A DNA stretch of 35,174 bases from contig CAJMRT010000021.1 of the NCBI GenBank assembly GCA_905215855.1, forward strand, positions 1-35,174, written 5' to 3'. The notes under the pieces are model-generated. The model made no database searches. It saw nothing but the letters and a program-made list of their open reading frames with translations, and was not told the DNA's origin. Of this stretch, positions 26,385 to 33,312 are shown piece by piece; within the stretch, counting starts at the first letter, position 1; the number at the start of each line of letters is the position of its first letter. Position numbers and translations under genes: made by a program. The DNA comes from an uncultured bacterium. GTDB taxonomy: Bacteria > Bacillota > Clostridia > Oscillospirales > Acutalibacteraceae.

Positions 26385-27692
26385 TTAAATATTCTTTAAA
26401 TAGTTATCCAAGCTTTCCAACGCTCTTGCGGAATACGCCGCACCACGCTCTTTTTTATCTCTCGGTCGGTTTTCAAGCTCCGGCAAAATTCCGAAATTTG
26501 CTCCCATTGGCTGAAACTTTTTGACCGACGAATCAGAAATGTATGCCGAAAGTGCGCCAATCATTGTATCATTTGGTAATGTAATTGTGCTTTTTCCCTC
26601 AGCAACCCGACAAGCATTTATACCTGCCATAATTCCCGAAGCTGCGGATTCCATATATCCCTCAACGCCTGTAATCTGACCGGCAAAAAAAAGGCTGTGA
26701 TTGTCCTTAACAGAAAAATCGCTGTTAAGTATTCTCGGCGAATCAAGAAAAGTATTTCTGTGCATAACACCATAACGAACAAAGTCTGCATTATGAAGTG
26801 CAGGAATCAGTGAAAACACCCTTTTCTGTTCGGGAAATTTTAGATTGGTCTGAAATCCTACAAGATTGTACATATTACCGGCTTTGTTTTCTTTTCTGAG
26901 CTGAAGAACCGCCCAAGGTCTGTGACCTGTTTTCGGATTCACAAGTCCGACAGGTTTCATCGGACCGAAGCGAAGTGTTCCCTCGCCCCTCTGCGCCATT
27001 ACCTCAACAGGCATACAGCCCTCATACACTTTCGGATTGCTGACATCGCAGTCATGCAAAGGTGCTCTTTCTGCCGATATGAGTGCATTGTAAAAGATTT
27101 CATATTCCTCTTTATTCATCGGACAGTTTATATAATCGTCACCATCGCCCTTGTCGTATCTTGATGCACAAAAAGCGTACTCCATATCAATGCTTTCGGC
27201 AGTTACAATAGGAGCGGCGGCATCAAAAAACGAAAGGGAAGAACCGAACATTCCTCTTATATATTCGGCAAGCGGTTCAGAGGTAAGCGGTCCGCTTGCC
27301 ACAACCGTGATTTCATCTTTCGGAATTTCACAAACTTCTTCTTCACAAACCTTAATAAGCTTATTATTCTTTATACCTTCCGTTGCAAGAGAAGAAAAAA
27401 TATCTCTGTCAACGGCAAGTGCTCCGCCTGCCGGAACCTTGCAGGCATCCGCACACTTCATAAGGAAAGAATCAAGTCTGCGCATTTCCTCTTTCAAAAG
27501 CCCTGCGGCACTTTCAACACGCATGGCTTTAAGAGAATTTGAACAAACCAGTTCAGCGTACTTATCCGTATGATGAGCAGGCGTTTTTTTATTTGGTTTC
27601 ATTTCATAAAGATGCACTTCTATTCCGTGAGAGGCAATCTGCATTGCCGCCTCACAACCTGCAAGTCCTGCACCGATTACATTAATATGCAT
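26385..27692 (-). CDS. trmFO: Folate-dependent tRNA m5U54 methyltransferase TrmFO
   Basis: TrmFO uses methylenetetrahydrofolate and FAD to make m5U54 in the T-loop of tRNA. The FAD-binding GxGxxG is INVIGAGLAGCEAAMQIA. The conserved Cys residues are in ELVCSNSLKA and YEGCMPVEVMAQRG, and GPMKPVGLVNPKTG is also typical. Length is 435 residues. The start overlaps the topA stop by one base (TAATG). topA-trmFO adjacency is conserved in Firmicutes. Confidence 0.98.
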   Translation of the reverse strand: MHINVIGAGLAGCEAAMQIASHGIEVHLYEMKPNKKTPAHHTDKYAELVCSNSLKAMRVESAAGLLKEEMRRLDSFLMKCADACKVPAGGALAVDRDIFSSLATEGIKNNKLIKVCEEEVCEIPKDEITVVASGPLTSEPLAEYIRGMFGSSLSFFDAAAPIVTAESIDMEYAFCASRYDKGDGDDYINCPMNKEEYEIFYNALISAERAPLHDCDVSNPKVYEGCMPVEVMAQRGEGTLRFGPMKPVGLVNPKTGHRPWAVLQLRKENKAGNMYNLVGFQTNLKFPEQKRVFSLIPALHNADFVRYGVMHRNTFLDSPRILNSDFSVKDNHSLFFAGQITGVEGYMESAASGIMAGINACRVAEGKSTITLPNDTMIGALSAYISDSSVKKFQPMGANFGILPELENRPRDKKERGAAYSARALESLDNYLKNI

Positions 27693-29782
27693 TATTTATC
27701 ATCCGTATCTGCTGTTTTAGTATAACCGCATCCCTCTGTTGCACAGAACAATGTCGGCTTTTTGCCTTTTTTCTTGAAAAGGATTCCTCCGCACTGCGGA
27801 CACTTCTCGTTTGTCGGCTCGTTCCAGCTTACAAAATCACACTCGGGATAATTGGAACAGCCGTAAAAAATTCTCTTTGTCTTTGTACGCTTGATAATAA
27901 CATCACCGCCGCACTTCGGACATTTTACCCCCGTTTTTTCTACATATTTAATAATATTTTTACATTCAGGATATCCAGGACAGGCGATAAATTTACCGTA
28001 TCTGCCGACTTTTACAACCATCTGACGGCCGCACTTGTCACATATAATATCGGTTTCGTCTTCTTTTAAGTGAAGCTTTACACCTTCCATATCCGCTTTT
28101 GCTTTTTTAAGAGTTTTATCAAAATCGCCGTAAAATTCATCAAGCAGAGCGTGCCATTCCTCTGTTCCCTTTTCAACCTTATCAAGGTCTTCCTCCATCT
28201 GATTTGTAAACTTTACATTTACAATCTTCGGAAAACGCTCTTTCATAAGGTTGGTTGTAACCTCGCCGAGTTCCGTAGGAACAAGGCTTTTGCCCTCACG
28301 CTTAACATATTCGTGGCTTGTAATTGTTGTAATTGTTGCGGCATATGTTGACGGTCTGCCGATACCGTACTCTTCAAGAGCCTTGATGAGTGATGCTTCG
28401 GTATATCTTGCAGGTGGCTGTGTAAAGTGCTGATTCTTTTTCAACTCTTTACATCTTACAATCATATCTTTTTCAAGCGGCGGAAGCTGAGTTGTTTTTT
28501 CTTCCTCAACATCTTTGCTTTCTACATAAAGTGTTGTAAAGCCCTCAAAATCTACTCTGTAGCCTGATGCCTTAAATGTGTAACCGTTGGCTACAATATC
28601 AGCCTGTGTTGTTTTTTGAATACAATCAGCCATCTGTGACGCAGTAAATCTGTTCCAAATAAGCTTGTAAAGCTTATACTGGTCAGATGTAAGGCTTGCC
28701 TTTACGCTGTCAGGAGTAAGTGACGGCATTGACGGTCTGATAGCTTCGTGACCGTCCTGTGCGTTGCTTCTTGATTTAAAGAATCTCGGCTTTGCAGGGA
28801 GAAATTTTTCACCGTAGGCGTTTTTTATATATTCGGTTACTTCTTCAATTGCAACATTTGAGATTCTGAGTGAGTCGGTTCTCATATATGTGATAAGACC
28901 GGTTGCACCCATACCCTCAATATCAACGCCTTCGTACAGCTCCTGAGCAACCTTCATTGTTCTTCTTGACTGGAAACCGAGTTTTCTTGACGCTTCCTGC
29001 TGGAGAGTTGAAGTTATAAACGGAGGTGCAGGAGATTTCTTTCTTGTACCGTTCTTAACCTTAGTAATTACATACTCGGCATCCTGTAAATCAGCCTCAA
29101 TTTTATCAGCCTGTTCACCGTTTGTGATTTTTATTTTTCCGTTTTCATCGGAATATAAAGATGCAGAAAAAGACTTTCTGCTGCCCTTTGGAATAAACCT
29201 AGCGTCAATCGACCAGTATTCCTCAGGCTTAAATTTTCTGATTTCCTCTTCTCTGTCAACAATAATTCTAACTGCAACAGACTGAACTCGACCTGCAGAA
29301 AGACCTCTTCTGATTTTTTGTGAAATAAACGGACTGAGCTTGTAACCGACAAGTCTGTCAAGAATTCTTCTTGCCTGCTGAGCATTTACAAGATCAATAT
29401 TGATTGATCTCGGGTGACTCATACCGTTTGTGACACCTGATTTTGTGATTTCGTTAAATTCCACACGGTTTGTTTCATCTGTAGGCAAACCGAGAATATA
29501 TGCAAGATGCCAAGAAATTGCCTCTCCCTCACGGTCAGGGTCGGTTGCAAGATAAATATGCTCGCTTTTTTCGGCGGCTGATTTTAAATCGTCAACAAGT
29601 TTTTCTTTTCCTTTTATAATCTCATACTTTGGTGCAAAATTCTTTTTTATATCAACGCTTAATCTTGACTTTGGGAGGTCACGGACATGACCCATTGAAG
29701 CAACAACTTCATAGCCGCTGCCAAGATATTTTTTAATTGTTTTCGCCTTAGCGGGTGACTCAACGATTACTAAATCTGACAT
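27692..29782 (-). CDS. topA: DNA topoisomerase I
   Basis: Type IA topoisomerase relaxing negative supercoils. The Toprim domain is LVIVESPAKAKTIKKYLG and DPDREGEAISWHLAY; the active Tyr lies in GLITYMRTDSLRIS. Three C-terminal zinc ribbons end the protein: CDKCGR ... CPGYPEC, CPKCGG ... CSNYPEC and CPQCGG ... CATEGC. Length is 696 residues. In the 89-base gap before it, 7-base arms at 29801-29807 and 29827-29833 can pair just upstream of the ribosome binding site; no convincing promoter is visible there, so cotranscription with dprA is likely. Confidence 0.98.
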   Translation of the reverse strand: MSDLVIVESPAKAKTIKKYLGSGYEVVASMGHVRDLPKSRLSVDIKKNFAPKYEIIKGKEKLVDDLKSAAEKSEHIYLATDPDREGEAISWHLAYILGLPTDETNRVEFNEITKSGVTNGMSHPRSINIDLVNAQQARRILDRLVGYKLSPFISQKIRRGLSAGRVQSVAVRIIVDREEEIRKFKPEEYWSIDARFIPKGSRKSFSASLYSDENGKIKITNGEQADKIEADLQDAEYVITKVKNGTRKKSPAPPFITSTLQQEASRKLGFQSRRTMKVAQELYEGVDIEGMGATGLITYMRTDSLRISNVAIEEVTEYIKNAYGEKFLPAKPRFFKSRSNAQDGHEAIRPSMPSLTPDSVKASLTSDQYKLYKLIWNRFTASQMADCIQKTTQADIVANGYTFKASGYRVDFEGFTTLYVESKDVEEEKTTQLPPLEKDMIVRCKELKKNQHFTQPPARYTEASLIKALEEYGIGRPSTYAATITTITSHEYVKREGKSLVPTELGEVTTNLMKERFPKIVNVKFTNQMEEDLDKVEKGTEEWHALLDEFYGDFDKTLKKAKADMEGVKLHLKEDETDIICDKCGRQMVVKVGRYGKFIACPGYPECKNIIKYVEKTGVKCPKCGGDVIIKRTKTKRIFYGCSNYPECDFVSWNEPTNEKCPQCGGILFKKKGKKPTLFCATEGCGYTKTADTDDK

Positions 29783-29871
29783 ATGTTTTCACTGCCTTTC
29801 TGTCCTTTTTACACATTGCATTCTTCAAGGACAACAGATATAGATTAACGAATAAAGCTATTCGATAAATA

Positions 29872-31128
29872 TCATTTTAAAATGTAATTTCTTCCCTGCA
29901 ATGCCGAAACAAGACCTTTCATTTCAAGCATGGTAAGGGCTGTCAGCACCTTGAACACAGGAATGTTCAAATCGGCTGAAATTTTATCTATATGAACAGG
30001 CTCATTGCCGATGTATTCATATACATCCTGAGCTGTTTTTGGCAAATTTAAGTTTTCTTTATGAACAGGTTTTGGCACAACCGTTTCCGTCTTTTCGGAT
30101 ACAGTTGTTTTTTCTGTAGTAACAGGTTGTTCATCATTTGGTTTATTAACATATATTCTTGTAGGCGCTTGTTTCCTTACACCTTTTACAGGGAAACTTC
30201 CTGTGTCTGCAAGGGAAATATTGTCAATATCAAATTCATCATTGGTTGCATACAGATTATCAAACTCACAGAGTATATCCATAAAATCTGTAACCGGTAT
30301 TGCAAGACCTTCTTTTATAAGAGTGTTCGAGCCTTCATTTTGGGGACTGTTATTGCCGAGTAAGGCGAAAATTGTTTTGCCTTGTTCTGCGGCAAGATTA
30401 GCGGTAATAAGCGAACCACTTTTCTTTCCGGCTTCCATAACGAGCAAGCCATCCGATAAGGCGGCAATAATTCTGTTACGGGCAGGAAAATAATAATTCC
30501 TCGGTGTTTCATCAGGCGGATATTCCGAGATTACTGCACCTCGTTTTGGAATTGTACTTCTGATATCTGCATTTTCTCTGAGATAGGAACAATTCAATCC
30601 GCAACCCCTGACACAAATTGTAATGCCGTCTGTTGCAAGAGTACCTCGGTGTGACGCACCGTCAACACCCAACGCTCCTCCGCTGACTATAATTGTGCCA
30701 TATTTTGAAAGTGCATATGCAAAGCGGTAGGAATTTTCTATTCCGTACTTAGTTGCTCTGCGAGTACCGACAATACCGATTGAAAAAGTATTGTCGATAT
30801 CAGGCATAATGCCGTTTACATAAATAAGAGCAGGAGGACATTCAATATTATAAAGACAGGTTGGAAATGACTCATCATCAATACATATTATTGAGTAATT
30901 ACATTCAATACACCTGTCTATAATTTTTTGAGCGTCTTCAAGCTTTGTTGATGAAAATTTTTCAAGATCTTTCTGTGAGAAAATTCCGCAAAGACGCCAT
31001 TCCGAGATACCACCGTGGTAAAAGGCAGATACATCGGAATACATTTCAGCTATTCTCTTTACCTTTGGATTGTTATAACCGATAGAAAGTGTTATCCAAA
31101 TCCAATAACGGGCATTTTGCGAAATCAT
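29872..31128 (-). CDS. dprA: DNA processing protein DprA
   Basis: DprA loads RecA on incoming single-stranded DNA in natural transformation. The Rossmann-like core has FSIGIVGTRRATKYGIENS, TIIVSGGALGVDGASHRG, YYFPARNRIIAALSDGLLV and EAGKKSGSLITANLAAEQGK. An N-terminal helical domain precedes it. A low-complexity linker (about 310-355) leads to a C-terminal winged helix (AQDVYEYIGNEPVHIDKISADLNIPVF). ATG 31128 overlaps the preceding stop in ATGA, favouring coupling; GTG 31143 is an alternative. It stands next to topA, a common pairing. Presence of dprA alone does not show competence. Confidence 0.96.
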   Translation of the reverse strand: MISQNARYWIWITLSIGYNNPKVKRIAEMYSDVSAFYHGGISEWRLCGIFSQKDLEKFSSTKLEDAQKIIDRCIECNYSIICIDDESFPTCLYNIECPPALIYVNGIMPDIDNTFSIGIVGTRRATKYGIENSYRFAYALSKYGTIIVSGGALGVDGASHRGTLATDGITICVRGCGLNCSYLRENADIRSTIPKRGAVISEYPPDETPRNYYFPARNRIIAALSDGLLVMEAGKKSGSLITANLAAEQGKTIFALLGNNSPQNEGSNTLIKEGLAIPVTDFMDILCEFDNLYATNDEFDIDNISLADTGSFPVKGVRKQAPTRIYVNKPNDEQPVTTEKTTVSEKTETVVPKPVHKENLNLPKTAQDVYEYIGNEPVHIDKISADLNIPVFKVLTALTMLEMKGLVSALQGRNYILK

Positions 31129-31907
31129 TTCATCATTTCCCACATTATTATTGATGCCGCAACCGCAGCATTGAGCGACTCTGCTCTTCCTGTCATAGGA
31201 ATAGTAATTTTATGTTTACAAGCACTTATTGTATCCTCTTTAAGTCCGTTGCCCTCGTTGCCTACAGCAACAATGCAAGGTGAAACAAAAGAGGTTTCTG
31301 TAATCTTATCGGCAGATAAAGACACAACTGCCGCATATGACTCAAGTTCAGAATGGGTATTCAGATAATCCGCAATTGTATTTGAGATAACAAAAGGAAG
31401 TCTGAAAACAGCACCCATACTGCCCCTTACAACCTTTGGACTGTAAATATCGCAACAATCGGCAGAAAGAACCACGCCTGTAACATTTAAAGCCTCGGCA
31501 GTTCTTAAAATTGTACCCAAATTGCTCGGATCTTGCAAATTATCAAGTGCTAAAAATTTGTCGCCAGTTTTTATTTTATCAAAAGAGCCGTTTTTGTCAA
31601 GTGCTTTTATTATACAAAGGAAGCCTTGGGGCGACTCGGTATCACACATTTGATTGAATATTTTGTCGGATACAATAAAGGTTTTATCCGAATATTTTTG
31701 TAATTGTTCAAATTCATCGGCATATTTTTCAGTGGCTTTTTCACTTGCAAAAAAGGTGTCTATATAAGCTTTACTGAGCATTGCATCCATACAAATGCGA
31801 ACACCCTCTGCAATAAAAAGGCCTAATTCACGCCTGTGTTTTGCACTTTTTCTGAGCTTTACAGCATTTTTTATATTAGAATTGTCTTTGCTTGAAAGTA
31901 TAGTCAT
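31125..31907 (-). CDS. SpoU/TrmH-family RNA 2'-O-methyltransferase
   Basis: A SPOUT-class methyltransferase with an N-terminal L30e-like substrate-binding domain (KLRKSAKHRRELGLFIAEGVR) and a trefoil-knot domain: LALDNLQDPSNLGTILRTAEA (motif 1), CIVAVGNEGNGL (motif 2) and ITIPMTGRAESLNAAVAASI (motif 3). It probably modifies rRNA, as RlmB/YsgA relatives do; the exact target is not readable from sequence. ATG 31907 (MTILSSKDN) fits the family start; ATG 31919 is possible. It lies just below the rplT terminator with no visible promoter of its own, so expression may rely on readthrough. Confidence 0.93.
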   Translation of the reverse strand: MTILSSKDNSNIKNAVKLRKSAKHRRELGLFIAEGVRICMDAMLSKAYIDTFFASEKATEKYADEFEQLQKYSDKTFIVSDKIFNQMCDTESPQGFLCIIKALDKNGSFDKIKTGDKFLALDNLQDPSNLGTILRTAEALNVTGVVLSADCCDIYSPKVVRGSMGAVFRLPFVISNTIADYLNTHSELESYAAVVSLSADKITETSFVSPCIVAVGNEGNGLKEDTISACKHKITIPMTGRAESLNAAVAASIIMWEMMK

Positions 31908-31927
31908 AAAACCATCCAAATTCTTGT

Positions 31928-31964
31928 AAAAAACAATTGCGTTTGGGATAACCCAAACGCAATT
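31928..31964 (-). terminator. Strong intrinsic terminator of infC-rpmI-rplT
   Basis: A perfect 13-base stem (31935-31947 with 31952-31964) closes a 4-base loop and is followed on the minus strand by GTTTTTT. It lies 15 bases below the rplT stop. Confidence 0.95.
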
Positions 31965-31979
31965 ACAAAGTAAGTTAAA

Positions 31980-32330
31980 TTAAGCGTTCTTAGCCTGTTC
32001 AACAAGTGAAGTAAAAGCAGCAGGGTCTGAAATTGCAATTTCAGAGAGCATCTTACGGTTAAGAGCAATGCCAGCCTTCTTCAAGCCGTTCATAAAAGTT
32101 GAATAGTTTGTGCCGTTAGCCTTGCAAGCAGCTGAAATACGAGTGATCCAAAGACGACGGAAATCTCTTTTTCTCTGCTTACGACCGATATATGCATAGT
32201 TGCCGGACTTCATAACAGCCTGTTTAGCCATTTTAAAGTGTCTTGATTTTGCACCCCAGTAGCCCTTAGCAAGCTTTAATGTCTTTTTTCTTCTTTTGCG
32301 AGTCATCATCGCACCTTTTACTCGTGCCAT
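31980..32330 (-). CDS. rplT: 50S ribosomal protein L20
   Basis: Typical bL20 of 116 residues: MARVKGAMMTRKRRKKTLKL, then AKGYWGAKSRHFKMAKQAV, RRLWITRISAACKANG and YSTFMNGLKKAGIALNRKML. L20 is essential early in 50S assembly and is the autoregulator of this operon in E. coli and B. subtilis. GGAGGT stands before the ATG. It is the last gene of infC-rpmI-rplT. Confidence 0.99.
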   Translation of the reverse strand: MARVKGAMMTRKRRKKTLKLAKGYWGAKSRHFKMAKQAVMKSGNYAYIGRKQRKRDFRRLWITRISAACKANGTNYSTFMNGLKKAGIALNRKMLSEIAISDPAAFTSLVEQAKNA

Positions 32331-32372
32331 TATATATTACCTCCGTATATGTTAGTTAATAGTCCTCAGTGA

Positions 32373-32570
32373 TTATTTGTAAGGAATAAGACGCTTGATC
32401 TGAGCTGTATTTGTCTTATCTGCAGCAACAGTCTGACGAAGACCTCTTTTACGCTTTGTTGTCTTCTTGTTCAAGATGTGACTTTTGTTAGCGTGAGCAC
32501 GGATAACCTTACCATTCTTAGAAAGTTTGAATCTCTTTTTGGCACCGCTGTGAGTTTTAATTTTAGGCAT
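32373..32570 (-). CDS. rpmI: 50S ribosomal protein L35
   Basis: A 65-residue bL35 with MPKIKTHSGAKKRFKLSKNG, KSHILNKKTTKRKRGLRQT and the final IKRLIPYK. It sits between infC and rplT, the near-universal order, with a clear GGAGG upstream of its start. Confidence 0.99.
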   Translation of the reverse strand: MPKIKTHSGAKKRFKLSKNGKVIRAHANKSHILNKKTTKRKRGLRQTVAADKTNTAQIKRLIPYK

Positions 32571-32593
32571 ATTAGTATCCTCCTTAGCTTTAA

Positions 32594-33112
32594 TTACTTA
32601 TTAGTCTTTGGCGCAAGAAACATAAGCATATTTCTGCCTTCAAGCTTTGCAGGCTTTTCGACAACAGCTGTTTCACTGCAAGCATCAGCAAATCGTTTCA
32701 TTGTTTCAAGACCGATTTCAGGGTGACCCATTTCACGACCTCTGAAACGAATTGAAACCTTAACCTTATCGCCGTGTTTGATAAACTTAAGAGCATTATT
32801 AAGCTTTGTGTTAAAATCGTGTGTGTCAATGTTAAGAGAAAGTCTTACCTCTTTAATATCAACAACTCTCTGATTTTTTCTTGCTTCCTTTTCCCTTTTA
32901 GCCTGTTCAAAACGGTATTTTCCGTAATCCATAATTTTGCATACAGGAGGGTTGCTCTGCGGAGCAATCTTAACCAAGTCGAGGTTCTTCTGTTCTGCCA
33001 AATCAAGGGCTTCTTTAGCTGACATAATGCCAAGCTGCTGACCATCAGAGCCAATAATTCTTAACTCTTTGTCACGGATTTCTTCGTTAATCTGAATTTC
33101 TTTCTTGCTGAT
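32594..33112 (-). CDS. infC: Translation initiation factor IF-3 with ATC start codon
   Basis: IF-3 binds the 30S subunit, prevents early 50S joining and rejects non-standard start codons. The first ATG in frame (33025) would remove the conserved N-terminal segment (EIQINEEIRDKELRIIGSDG). Reading upstream, the family N-terminus ISKKEIQINEEIRD begins at ATC, 33112-33110, with GGAGG 9 bases before it and no ATG, GTG or TTG in frame nearby. That gives 172 residues, the normal size. Rare AUU-type starts for infC are known in E. coli and Bacillus, where IF-3 limits its own translation; the same logic is inferred here. The N domain, linker and C domain (KVKVSIRFRGREMGHPEIG) are all intact. Confidence 0.95.
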   Translation of the reverse strand: MSKKEIQINEEIRDKELRIIGSDGQQLGIMSAKEALDLAEQKNLDLVKIAPQSNPPVCKIMDYGKYRFEQAKREKEARKNQRVVDIKEVRLSLNIDTHDFNTKLNNALKFIKHGDKVKVSIRFRGREMGHPEIGLETMKRFADACSETAVVEKPAKLEGRNMLMFLAPKTNK

Positions 33113-33255
33113 GGGTAAACACCTCCAAAGTCTGATAAAACAATAAATGCGGACAGAAACACTCCGTCCGCATTACAATACTAAAATAACTTTGGTATTG
33201 ACCCGTGCAGACGACACCCCACAGGTGAAAGCATTTCTGCTTTGCTTTATTTTAC
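33113..33255 (-). promoter_or_regulatory. Structured infC leader, probable L20-type attenuator
   Basis: The roughly 140-base leader can fold into several stems (minus strand): ACCTGTG (33226-33220) with CACGGGT (33207-33201); CAATAC (33200-33195) with GTATTG (33181-33176); then a GC-rich hairpin (33147-33173) followed by a T-rich run, like an attenuator. CCAAAGT (33195-33189) can also pair with ACTTTGG (33131-33125), which overlaps the infC ribosome binding site. Position and layout agree with the L20 leader that controls this operon in B. subtilis; I cannot confirm the family without a covariance search. Confidence 0.7.
33147..33173 (-). terminator. Attenuator hairpin in infC leader
   Basis: Arms atgcggac (33147-33154) and gtccgcat (33166-33173) give an 8-base stem; on the minus strand TTTATTGTTTT follows. 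The T-run is broken, so termination may be conditional. The hairpin is almost the same sequence as the rpsU terminator at 13931-13958. Confidence 0.7.
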
Positions 33256-33261
33256 TCAAAT

Positions 33262-33290
33262 ATTATATTACAGATATATTCGTTTGTCAA
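33262..33290 (-). promoter_or_regulatory. Consensus sigma-A promoter of infC operon
   Basis: Perfect TTGACA (33290-33285) and perfect TATAAT (33267-33262) with a 17-base spacer on the minus strand. Transcription should begin near 33255, leaving a leader of about 140 bases. Confidence 0.93.
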
Positions 33291-33312
33291 GCGTTAATTC
33301 GATAAAATAAAA

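Noticed and set aside
27151..27573. Plus-strand open frame of 140 codons
   Set aside because: Antisense to trmFO; low-complexity Ser/Ala product typical of shadow frames.
29801..29833. 7-base inverted repeat upstream of topA as a terminator
   Set aside because: The loop is long, and no T-run follows in the direction of transcription; not a convincing terminator.
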